Positions 54,821 through 64,000 of a stretch of 64,000 nt of DNA are shown here, one piece after another. The position numbers and the translations under genes are program-made. The stretch comes from Undaria pinnatifida (taxonomy: Eukaryota > Sar > Phaeophyceae > Laminariales > Alariaceae). Each line of letters starts with the position of its first letter. The stretch's first letter is position 1. Below the pieces are notes generated by a model. The model was not told the DNA's origin and did not search any database. It was given only the letters and a program-made list of their open reading frames with translations. Where the stretch lies: assembly GCA_012845835.1 (NCBI GenBank), contig JABAKD010000004.1, positions 1,117,501 to 1,181,500 of the forward strand, given 5' to 3'.

Positions 54821-54943
54821 CTTTTTTTTATTGCATTTTCGCAAATAAGTCATATTTCATCGTGGTGGGTGTCGAACTCAAGGACAACCAAACGTTGGAG
54901 GTATTCGAGGGTAAAACCACTAGACCACCGGGGCGGCCGGCTG
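54821..54943 (-). mobile_element. short SINE with tRNA-Glu-like head
   Basis: The minus strand starts GCCGGCCGCCCCGGTGGTCT, with A box TGGTCTAGTGG (a full match to the tRNA consensus) and B box AGTTCGACACC. A short body and an A-rich end (TGCAATAAAAAAAAG) follow. GGTGGTCTAGTGGTT is characteristic of tRNA-Glu. The first 17 bp match the head of family S1. The tRNA cloverleaf is not intact, so this is not called a tRNA gene. Confidence 0.7.
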
Positions 54944-55189
54944 ACAATTGATTCAAACAAAACAGGATCTTTGCATAGAGATTACATTCCCTCCCCCATA
55001 TTGTATGATATTCCGATGGTTGACGCGACATAGAATAAAGCGCCAAATACCTAAATATCAGCCTACGCGGAGTTTTAGATATCATGCCAAACGCAAAATA
55101 ATATAAAATTAAAAGCCGAATTATTAGAGCGATCTACTACTGCTATAAAACCAGAAGAAAAAATCAATTCATTATTTGCGCGGTCGCAA

Positions 55190-55710
55190 TTCGGCTGGTC
55201 ATTTGCGTCATGTACGTTGTCTCTAGCAGATATTTTATTTGTCCGTGAAGGGTGTCCGTCTATTTTTGCTTCCTAATAAAGTTGTATTCCCGTTTTCGTT
55301 GCCAGCCGTAGGTAGGTACCCTTGCGCAGATAGATAGATGTCGTATTATGCACATTCGTCTACGAAAAGCACGCCATCGTCAACGCGTTATTTGTTTAGT
55401 TCTTTTTGTAGGTTGTCCGTCGTTCGTTGTTGTACTAATAATACCTTATCAGACTGTAAGTAGATGTAATTTCTTCATGGATGTGCGAATTCACCCGACG
55501 AAGTTATTTCATACACATTCTTCATACAGTTAGTAACTCCTCCTCCAGAATGTTTTTGCGTAAGGTCGCGCAAAGGAACGGTTTTGAGCCAATCTGTACC
55601 TGCAGACCAAGCAATCTCAAAATGATGGAACACTCCAACAGCACCAAACGCAATATTATAAAAAGCGGCATTATTTGAGCGATCTACTACTGGTATAACA
55701 CGCGTTCTTC
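55190..55710 (+). repeat. dispersed family P1, copy
   Basis: It contains ATTCGGCTGGTCATTTGCG, CGAAAAGCACGCCATCG, GTAGGTTGTCCGTCGT, TTCACCCGACGAAGTTAT and AACGGTTTTGAGCC. Reverse-complement copies lie at 62620-62900 and 63165-63530. Short frames across it carry no recognised domain. Confidence 0.7.
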
Positions 55711-55879
55711 TGGACGTATCATGTGTCGTCTTGCAGCCGCACCTTCAGCCACATGGCCTGCACGCACACTGCAGTACATGACAGCCCAACAGCACACACG
55801 CAACCAACCGCTGCACGTATGAAGCCTACAGCGCGGCACCATGAATAACGAATGACCGCGACGGCTTGATTAGCACCCT

Positions 55880-56250
55880 CTTGCAAAGTTGTATTTGCGG
55901 AAACATTATCAAGTACCGTTTGTATATGATGCCAATTTTGTAAATCGTCCAGGCGCGTGCAGTTAAATGCCTGGTGCACAATCAATCTGTAACCAAACAT
56001 CGAAAAGTTGCACCATGCACCGCAAAATTCCGAACGTTATCAAGTACCTATTTCTTGGAAACATTATTACGTACGGTTTGGAAATGATGCCAATTTCGTA
56101 AATCATGCAGGCGCGTGCAATTAAACACACCTGGTGCGCAATCTGTGACCAAACAATAGAAAGTTGCACATGCCACCGCAAAATTCCAAACATTATCACG
56201 TACCGTTTGGAAATGATGCCAATTTTGTAAATCATTCAGGCGTTGCAGCC
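55880..56250 (+). repeat. about 140-bp tandem repeat, three units
   Basis: Units share TATCA(A/C)GTACCGTTTG, ATGATGCCAATTTTGTAAAT and CACCGCAAAATTCC. The last unit is partial and runs into the GC-rich block at 56260-56470. Confidence 0.7.
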
Positions 56251-56475
56251 ATTAAGATTCAACAATTTTTCCAAAATTCCTCCTCGACACTCGCTCGTCT
56301 CGCTCGGCGCCCGTCCGCGTTCACGTCGATGTGCGGAACGGACACGGCAGGGCGAGGGGCGTTGGAGCCGCCCCCCGAAGGCGGCGCTCGAACCAAGCCA
56401 TATTCGACCGAGAATTCCAGTTCCGCGAATCGCATACTTAGGCCGAGACAAAAAACTCCGGACCAAAGTCCATGA
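56170..56475 (+). repeat. dispersed family P2, copy inverted at 62255-62590
   Basis: The block CGCTCGGCGCCCGTCCGCGT, GTGCGGAACGGACACGGCAG, GGCGTTGGAGCCGCCCCCCG and ATTCCAGTTC, GCGAATCGCATACTTAGGCC recurs in reverse complement at 62255-62590. The GC content is far above that of the surroundings. Confidence 0.75.
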
Positions 56476-56957
56476 CACCAAGGAATGACTCGATATTCAA
56501 GGAATGATTTTATACATATTTATGTAGGTGTATAGGTGGTCGTTTATCATTCAAAAACGACGTGTTTGTTTTCTTTGGAGTTTTTGTGTACCTGGTGCTC
56601 ACCTTTGATCAAAGCTTGTTTTTGAACTACTTCGAGTAGAAACGCGCTTTTGGGGGTGTTGTAGACAGTGGAGCACCAGAGAGTGTGTTGGTGGTAAAAT
56701 ACGATAACTGATCTTCTTGGTGTGAACGTTATTTAGATCAGCTGTCATTATTTAGGTGTGAAGACAACAGATATTTCCATTTATCCTCTTCTAGATTCGG
56801 GGATGAACTTAAGATATCGGTGGTTTTCTTGTGTTTCGGAGTTAAATAATTCAATAGCTTATGTCTCTCTTTCTAGCATCTAATTGGTGCTGGCCAGCCC
56901 TCCTTTGGCCACGGGGGGACAACTTCTGGTCAGTAGACCCTGCCTGGCTAGCGCCAG

Positions 56958-57660
56958 GACCCTTCTGATTGGCTGGGTGGATCGGTTCTAGGTCTGTTGC
57001 TATTATCCTGCGCATATCGTACACACATACCTTTCTGACCACATGCATCAAGTAGTGGCGGGTTCAGGCGGGAACACGATCGATCTGTAGCTCTACTTTC
57101 TACGGGGATAAACGAGGAGTACATCAAGGTTTCGGTTCCCCTCAAACTCAGTACCAAAGCGTTGAACATTACCTCCAAACCATTATGGAAAATCCTACCA
57201 CGTACGCCACACATGCCGAAATTGTTGCCGCCAACCAATTAATTTTTATTGTACAACATGCAAGAGCGACTGACATTGGCTGGTCAACCCTATCCAATAC
57301 CACCAAGTAAGTGCAAACACATGTATGTGACGTACTATACAGCAACGAGCACTACTCCACGTACGGTACACAAGATCCCGTGACCACTATAATTCGTTTG
57401 CGCGTACATCCGCAGTATACAACGTGCACCCACCGATATCACACTCTTCCGGCTGACTACTTCTACTATTTCTTTGGGGCAATGCACTACAAGCTCATGC
57501 CACACGTTTCCTTTAAGAAGAGCAGTAGTAGCGTTTATCTATGTGAGTACGGGTAGCACCATTATAGGTGGGAAAATGTGTGTACGTGTGTTACCGGTGT
57601 CTCCCTTTTCGCCTTGCACGCCCCCGGGATTTCACGTCATCCCGAAGGGGAATCTTGTAT
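56958..57660 (+). pseudogene. OTU-protease-like relic, copy 1
   Basis: A combined frame reads DRSVALLSTGINEEYIKV, then HAEIVAANQLIFIVQHARAT and DIGWSTLSNTTK. One TAA follows, then in the same frame VQTHVCDVLYSNEHYSTYG (57310-57365). The order (Y/D)RS..LL..G, YIKV, EI.AANQL.I, W.T and EHY fits the OTU cysteine-protease fold with its catalytic His. The expected Cys codon after GGGAAC is not visible (ACG instead). It is non-functional as seen. Confidence 0.5.
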
Positions 57661-58716
57661 GCATATGTAAAACGTAAAATATTATCTTCGTTTTTTTTCG
57701 GCTCGCTGCTCTCCGGCGGCCGAGGGTTTCTTCTCGCACTTTCGGCCGCGGGGCAAGCTAGCATGCCATGGGTACATTATGAAGCATGTCTGGAACTCGG
57801 CTGAGCTCCGTGGCGGCGTTAGGCGCATTAAATGTCGCTTAGCTGGCTCTATTTGGCAAGAGGCTGTGTTCCGCCTCCCTGAGACGAGCAGACCACTTGG
57901 AACACCCCAAACTGTTTTTCAAATTTTGATACAAGTGTATTTTGATAAACTATAGTTTTACAATGTTTTGTTCTTCGTTGTTTTGTTCGTAAAAAAATGG
58001 CTCGCTACTCAACTAACCTCAGCAGCAGCACACAGCAGCAGTAGCAGCAACCGCCCGGACTAAGTTAACCTCAGCAGCACCAGCAGCACAACAGCAGCAG
58101 CAGTAGCAGCAACATACAGCAGCAGCATAGTAGCAGCAGTACACATGCGGATCGGATTAGTGTGGGGTTTGGGGGCGTGCCGCCCATGGCCGTTTCGGCC
58201 CCGGATCTCGACGTGGGTGCGTGGGCATGATGAAGGGTAAACCGGCCTGCGCTCTCCCGCTGCGCGGGCGGCCGCTCGTCGTGGCAGGAGCGAAAACGCG
58301 TCTGTGGGCGTGGTTGACCCGGTGTGTTTCTCTTTCACTTGCGGGGTAACTAGACGTGTCCGAATGTAAGCACCGATTTTACTTGAACAAAAAATATATA
58401 TCCCGGTATTATATTTCCTGACAGAGCGGTGCCAACAGGAGGAGGCTGGGACGTAGAGGCCGGGAGCAGCCGGGTGCTGGAACGAGCGCTACAGAGCACG
58501 GCTTGCATTTCTCCGCGCGGGAGACGGGGCTCACAGGGACATGAAGCGGGGAAAGCTTGGAAGATGGCGCCGAGCGCGGCGAGGGTGGCAGGCATATCGC
58601 GAGCGCAGCATGCACGCGAGTCTAGACCAGGCCAAATATTTCTTTTGGGGCAGAGTGGAACCATGGGTAGGGTTCAAGGATGTATAACTCCTTATCAGCG
58701 ATACGAGTACAGTAGC
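57661..58716. other. intergenic with (CAG)n tract
   Basis: No gene is recognised. Imperfect CAG/CAC/GCA trinucleotides lie at 58020-58140. Confidence 0.4.
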
Positions 58717-58717
58717 G

Positions 58718-58850
58718 GCTACGGTTTAAGATAACTTTTTTAAGAAAGTATGGATTTAAGAGAGAGGAATTGGCTTGTACCAATCAAAATCGATTTAAGA
58801 GAGAATTCCTATTGCTTCCGAGATTTTCTCTTAAATCGAACCATTTGGAA
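58718..58850 (+). mobile_element. small MITE, copy A
   Basis: It begins ACAGTAGCGGCTACGGTTTA. It contains GGATTTAAGAGAGAGGAATT and GGCTTGTACC, shared with copy B at 59441-59569, and ends in TTCTCTTAAATCG, inverse to GATTTAAGAGAGAA. Confidence 0.55.
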
Positions 58851-59440
58851 ACCACGTGGACACACACATCACACACACAGATTGTGTTCAGGCTGACAGG
58901 TCGCGAGAGTAGCGTTAGTTTCTTGGGTTTGTGTTATTTGTAGGGCGAGTGATGTCTTGATAATGTGAAGTTTTTTTTTTGTTGACTCGTGTTTTGTCGG
59001 GGGTTTAAATCGATGGGATTAGAGGTTGAGGGTGTTGTGTTGAGGGTACGGTGGGAGGAAGGGGTGCAGTGTGTAAACGGGTGCGTCTTTCTTGAGTGCT
59101 GGTGCATTCGTAGCCTCGTATTGTCCTTCTAGAAGAGGTGCGAGCATGAAACACACCTATAAAACAACAACAAAACCACTACTGTGTACCGACTTTGCGT
59201 GTCCACGTGGCAAATGTGCATCGCATGACATGACGATGATTTATTTTCCAAGCGCAGATCCACCAAAAGCGCACCACGTACTTGGGTCCACGTGCTCGCC
59301 AACCAAGAGAATGAGCGGTGTTTGGAGGTAGCCCGACGTGGTAACGCTTGCTGCGTTACGCGACATTGAATGATACACTCTCTACGACCTCCTACGCCAT
59401 ATAGTTCGGACAAGAGCGTCTCTCTCTGGCGCGCTTTCGA
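58851..59440. other. intergenic, no gene recognised
   Basis: Short frames at 59092-59413 lie on opposite strands and have no known domain. Confidence 0.35.
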
Positions 59441-59569
59441 TTTGGCTACGGTATAAGAGAATATTCTCTTATACCGTAGCCGAGACGGTATAAGAGAAAG
59501 CCGGATTTAAGAGAGAGAAATTGGCTTGTACCGACCCTCTCTTAAACCGTAGCCGCTACTGTAGCCAAA
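59441..59569 (+). mobile_element. small MITE, copy B, with 38-bp perfect palindrome
   Basis: Terminal inverted repeats are TTTGGCTAC at the left and GTAGCCAAA at the right. The left end is itself a 38-bp perfect palindrome (59444-59481) built of GGCTACGGTATAAGAGAAT and its complement. The inside shares GGATTTAAGAGAGA and AATTGGCTTGTACC with copy A. Confidence 0.65.
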
Positions 59570-59647
59570 CTAAAGAATACACACAGTGCTGCTGTGGCCA
59601 AAATCGGGTACAGCTCTATTTCAGCATTCGACACGCGCCCAGGACGC

Positions 59648-60362
59648 CATCTGATTGGCTGAGTGGATCGGTTCTAGGTTTGTTGCTATTATCGTACACA
59701 CATCATACACACATACTTTTCTGACCACATGCATCAAGTAGTGGCGGGTTCAGGCGGGAACACTAGTGTATCGATCTAGCTCTACTTTCTACGGGGATAA
59801 ACGATATGACTACATCAAGGTTTCGGTTCCTTTCAAGCTCAGTACCAAACACAGCGTTGAGCGCTATACCTCCAACTCATGGAAAAATCTACCACGTACG
59901 CCACACACCGAAATTGTTGCCGCCAACCAATTAATTTTTATTGTACAACATCCAAGAGCGACTGACATTGGCTGGTCAACCCTATCCAATACCACCAAGT
60001 AAGTGCAAACACATGTATGTGACATACTATAATATAGCAACGAGCACTACTATTATTCCACGTACGGTACACCGCATCCCCTGACCGCTAATAACTCGTT
60101 TGCGCGTACATCGGTATAACGTGCACCCACCGCTATCACACTCTCCCCGCTGACTACTTCTACTATTTCTTTGGGGCAGTGCACTAGCTCATGCCACACG
60201 TTTTCTCTAAGAAGAGAGCAGTGGGGTTATCTATGTGAGTACGCGTAACACCATTATAGGTGGGAAAAATTGTATGCGTGTGTCCCCGGTGTCTTCCTTT
60301 TCGCCTTGCGACGCCCCCGGCATTTCACTTTGCCCGCATCCCGAAAGGGAACCTTGTTGTAT
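59648..60362 (+). pseudogene. OTU-protease-like relic, copy 2
   Basis: About 90 percent alike by eye to 56958-57660. The frame at 59766-60002 reads VYRSSSTFYGDKRYDYIKV-like sequence, then HTEIVAANQLIFIVQHPRAT, IGWSTLSNTTK and a stop. The following YSNEHYY (near 60035) is separated by further stops. The catalytic Cys is again not visible at its expected place. Confidence 0.5.
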
Positions 60363-60386
60363 AGTCGGAGTAATATATAATGTGTA

Positions 60387-60713
60387 GCCGGTCGCCCCGG
60401 TGGCGTATCAGGCTATCCTCGAGCCTGTTATAGGTCAGTTTCGTGAGTTCGAATCCCCCCGAGTGCAGACTCGTATAAATTCATGGGGTCTTTTTCTTGC
60501 GCACAAATTGTCTTGCGGAAAACGCGAGAGCATGAGTTAGCAACACTCACTCGATGAAAAATCGACGAGCAGTGGGATTGCTGGACCCTATGCGCGATAA
60601 AAATTGAATGCAAGAACCAGGGGAAAGAAGGGACGACACCTGTGACCACGGCTTGTCCGGAAGCTGGAAAGTAGAAGTGTGCGGAAATAAAAAAAATAAG
60701 AAAAAATAAAATT
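60387..60713 (+). mobile_element. tRNA-derived SINE family S1, most complete copy
   Basis: The head is GCCGGTCGCCCCGGTGGCG, with A-box-like TGGCGTATCAGG and a perfect B box in GAGTTCGAATCCC. The body is GAAAACGCGAGAGCATGAG, TGAAAAATCGACGAGCAGT and ACGACACCTGTGACCACGGC. It ends in an A-rich tail of about 30 nt. Confidence 0.85.
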
Positions 60714-60774
60714 GATCGTAGTCGTAGCAGTAGTAGTAGTATAGTAGTAGACTATTACTTTATTTATTATAAAA

Positions 60775-61375
60775 AATGAAAATACACTCCAGCTGTGAGA
60801 TCGAAGAGTTCGTCGAAACTCATCTTTGCAAGCTGTGTGTGATACCCCGATCGCGCGTATTACGAGTTGTGTGTCCTCATTAAGTATATAGGTCGGCGTC
60901 TCCCCTTACAACTACAGTGTAGCTATCAGGGTCAACAGGGTGATGTTAGTCAGTCTGTGCGCGGAAACTATAAAACCCGTTTCTGAGGGGGACCAAATCT
61001 GACAGCTGTGGAGGGAAATGTATCCGTTTATCAAGTGAATCCTGTAAGTCGAATAACCGGTGAGGGGGGGGCGGAGTCTTGAAGGACGTGGGGGCCTGGT
61101 TTTGATCAAAAGCAAGCGGGGTTGGAGGGGGGGTGGAAGGGGGGGGGGGGGGGGTTGCGGACGGGCGGGCAATTTGTGCGTGGAAGCTATAAATCCTTGC
61201 AAGGGGATAAATCTGACGGTTTTGGGACAGAAAAAAAAAAAAAATGCACCAGTTTATCATAGGGGGGGGGGTTGGGGCGGGGGTGGGGCTTGTGGGGCAG
61301 CTCAATCTGTGCATGGAAACTATACATTATTTTGAGGGGATAAATGTGACGGTTGTGGAAAGAATGCATCAGTTA
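60775..61375 (+). repeat. M1 arm followed by G-tract modules
   Basis: It starts AATACACTCCAGCTGTGAG and follows the 15.4-kb arm to ACCCGTTTCTGAGGGGGAC. It continues with two modules (TTGTGCGTGGAAGCTATAAA, TCTGTGCATGGAAACTATAC), each with GGGGATAAAT(C/G)TGACGG, separated by G-rich tracts. The order is the same as at 27.4-27.97 kb. Confidence 0.7.
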
Positions 61376-61588
61376 GTTTATATAGTAATGGTAGGCTTGA
61401 CATGTTTCTGCACCCACACGATGCATGATGGGTGTATGGTGCATGATGTATGACGTATGATGTGTATGATGGAGGATCCCCGTGGCGACAAGAAAGGGGG
61501 GAGCACGCGGAAGGAAGGACGCAATACAATTATAATGCATGCTGTGTTGGTTTTGGATAAGTGTAAAAAAATCTGTCTTACCCGTAAC

Positions 61589-61856
<268 letters not shown>

Positions 61857-62075
61857 GTGTTTGTTCTTGTTTTTTTCTTTGTTTTGGCCTTCTCTCACAA
61901 CAACGATATAACAGCAACAAAAAAGTACACCGCGTACATACCCGACCTGGTGGTACAAACAAATGCAACAGCCCCCGAACAAACAACAACACCAACAGCA
62001 ACGACAGCAACAACAATGACATGCATTTAGTAAAAACACCGCATAATAAAAGAAGTAAATATAGATGTACCACGC

Positions 62076-62152
62076 AGCTTGAAAAGTTGAGTTTCAACTA
62101 TTCAATCAATCGGTCGTACTCACAGCTGACGTTTTCCGTTTTTTTATAAAAA
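62076..62152 (+). repeat. M2 family copy
   Basis: It contains CAGCTTGAAAAGTTGAGTTT, CGGTCGTACTCACAGCTGAC and TTTTTTTATAAAAA. It is close to the reverse complement of 26001-26060. A second partial copy follows at 62184-62223 (CGTCGAACTCACAGCTAACG). Confidence 0.65.
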
Positions 62153-62254
62153 CCTTGTAACAACTACAAAAAAGAATAACGATACCTAAATTCGTCGAAC
62201 TCACAGCTAACGTAGGTAGAATACATATACCTGGTGTATAATATCATTATTTGA

Positions 62255-62590
62255 CATTTTCAGGGATTCGATCAGGAGTATTTTTTGTCTCGGCCTAAGT
62301 ATGCGATTCGCAGAACTGGAATTCTCGGTCAAATAGCTTCGTTCGAGCGCCGGCTTCGGGGGGCGGCTCCAACGCCCCTCGCCCTGCCGTGTCCGTTCCG
62401 CACATCGACGTAAACGCGGACGGATGCCGAGCGAGACAAGCGAGAAGTTGCAAAAATACCGCATGTCGAGGACGAATTCCGGACATTTTGGTTGTATCTT
62501 AATGTCTGCAGCGCCTGGATGATTTACAAAATTGGCATCATTTCCAAACGGTACTTGCTAATGTTTGCAATTTTGCGGTGGCATACTCTT
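62255..62590 (-). repeat. dispersed family P2, inverted copy
   Basis: This is the reverse complement of 56170-56475, including the GC-rich block and the TTTGCAATTTTGCGGTGGCA end. Confidence 0.75.
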
Positions 62591-62619
62591 GAGCGTTTGT
62601 TTCCCTTTTGACGTCTGCA

Positions 62620-62900
62620 GGGCTGGAGCGTTTTGTTTTGGCTTTGTCTGATAAAATATTAATAGGATACGAGCCAACAACAACGTGCAACAACGACGGA
62701 CAACCTACAAAAAGAAATGAACTAATAACTCGCGAGCGATGACGTGCTTTTCGTAGACGAATGTGCATACTACGACATCTGCGAAAGGTTCCCTACGGCC
62801 GGCAACGAAGGCGGGGATACAACTTTACTAGGAAGCAAAATTAGACGGACACCCTTCACAAACAAACAAAAAACCCCTAGATAACGTAGATGATGCGAAT
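62620..62900 (-). repeat. dispersed family P1, inverted copy
   Basis: This is the reverse complement of about 55190-55460. It carries ACAACGACGGACAACCTAC, GATGACGTGCTTTTCG and GACCAGCCGAATTGCGACC. Confidence 0.7.
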
Positions 62901-63164
62901 TTGACCAGCCGAATTGCGACCGCAAAAATAATTGCGACCTTAGAGTTAGTAGGCTTTGACCCAATAGGCCAAGGTTTTTTGCGCGACCTATCATGCAAGT
63001 AACTAGCCAAATTGCGGTTGTTTTGCTTGATGTCCGCAGAGCTTGGACGAATAAAATACGGGAAAGTGCGGGTAGTTGTTGTGAAGAGTGCGATGCAAAA
63101 AGATTATAACGGCTGCAAGACGACCACGATACGTCCATAAGAATGCGTGTATTACCAGTCAGTG

Positions 63165-63530
63165 TATTACCAGAAGCAGATCGCTCTAATTCGCCTTTTT
63201 ATATTATTGCGTTTGGTGCTGTTGAAGTGTTCATCATTTTGAGCGTGCTTGGTCTGCACGTCGACCTGATATGGACAGGCTCAAAACCGTTCTTTTGCGC
63301 GACCTTATTACGCAAACAACTTCTGCAGGAGGAGTTGTGAAGAATGTGCATAACTTCGTCGGGTGAATACGCACATGAAAAAATAAAAAAATAATATCTG
63401 ATAAAATATTAATAGGATAGGAGCCAACAACAACTTACAACAACGACGGACAACCTACCAAAATACACAAACAAATAACGCGTGAGCGATGACGTGCTTT
63501 CCGTACACGTATATCCTACGACATCCCCGT
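63165..63530 (-). repeat. dispersed family P1, second inverted copy
   Basis: This is the reverse complement of about 55350-55700. Its right part (TCTGATAAAATATTAATAGG, CAACAACGACGGACAACCTA, GAGCGATGACGTGCTTT) is a direct repeat of 62640-62790. Confidence 0.7.
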
Positions 63531-64000
63531 TTCTCCACCACCAGACAACACACAGACAGTCGATCTGGGAGGCTCGGATCAAGATGTTACTATTATATCA
63601 TGCATTGTATATTTCAGAAGCTGGCTCAGTGCACGTCTCTCAGTGACTACGAAGAGGACACGCAGCGGACACGGTCAGTCACCTTACAGGCCCCGGATTC
63701 GTGATTGGGTTAAAATATCATAACAAACGCACTCGACACGTTTCGTCGCCAGACTAAAGGGTCAGTCGGCGTGTGGTCGGATCGAAATCTGATGAATGAA
63801 GCTCGGAATCGGATAAATTAAGAAAACGGTAGCTATTAGTCTAGGCTAGTGTAGTCTAATAGTAGTACATTGTTATGATTGTTAGTCTATATCGAACTCT
63901 TGGCATTACCTTACATACTGTACGCGCAGACTGTGATTGTGTGTGGTGACTTTGTTTACTTTACCAAGTATTGAATCGAACAATTCGAATTGCTGCCCTG
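63531..64000. other. intergenic, no gene recognised
   Basis: No domain or strong repeat was found. A TAGTCTAGGCTAGTGTAGTC stretch lies near 63838. Confidence 0.35.

Noticed and set aside
54866-54943. tRNA-Glu gene
   Set aside because: A and B boxes are good, but the stems do not close and an A-rich tail follows; it is better read as a SINE.
54136-54951. 271-codon open frame on plus
   Set aside because: Its 3' end is an antisense SINE. There are no domains and no splice or codon support.

Overview
The window looks like nuclear DNA of a photosynthetic stramenopile. The best guess is a brown alga or close relative. The reasons are: one intron-rich gene with GT-AG introns of 0.25-4.6 kb; a bZIP basic region and downstream conserved region of the stramenopile type; chromodomain Ty3/gypsy, Ty1/copia, LINE and tRNA-derived SINE debris; and only short scattered TTAGGG-like motifs. 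Species assignment is inference. No rRNA, intact tRNA gene or CRISPR array was seen.

Region 1-11.5 kb holds no gene I can support. It contains a degenerate palindromic GC-rich satellite (about 2.44-3.74 kb), minisatellites, homopolymer and pentanucleotide tracts, and ends of a dispersed MITE-like family.

Region 11.5-25.0 kb (minus strand) carries the one host gene I could reconstruct, a bZIP transcription factor. Nine exons were joined by hand: 25009-24920, 23325-22426, 17811-17719, 14825-14697, 14097-13991, 13576-13217, 12871-12614, 12366-12221 and 11887-11541. All splice phases agree and give about 809 residues. The last seven exons are too short, or too fused with intron sequence, to stand out as ORFs. 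The two largest introns are packed with repeats, and intron 2 carries a decayed copy of the gene's own basic-region exon end.

Region 25-29.9 kb is repeat-rich. It includes a G-tract-rich array built of diverged modules (27.4-28.9 kb) and further SINE-like copies.

Region 29.9-53.8 kb is a retrotransposon graveyard with at least four nested insertions. (i) A gypsy chromovirus fragment is split in its integrase by a deleted copia element (30029-33113, target duplication AGCTG). (ii) LINE fragments lie at 35.0-35.8 and 38.3-39.3 kb. (iii) A fold-back structure (36.7-38.3 kb) surrounds an 84-bp-LTR TRIM-like element. (iv) A nearly complete but broken copia element (40285-46743) has a SINE inserted in its gag, with target duplication AATGAGG. 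(v) A second gypsy chromovirus (46.7-53.5 kb) is again split in its integrase by a gag-only copia relic (50100-52180).

Region 53.8-64 kb holds a tRNA-Glu-like SINE, dispersed repeats present in both orientations, two decayed copies of an OTU-protease-like sequence, a small MITE family with a 38-bp perfect palindrome, another SINE, another copy of the G-tract module array and a 268-bp (TTG)n tract.
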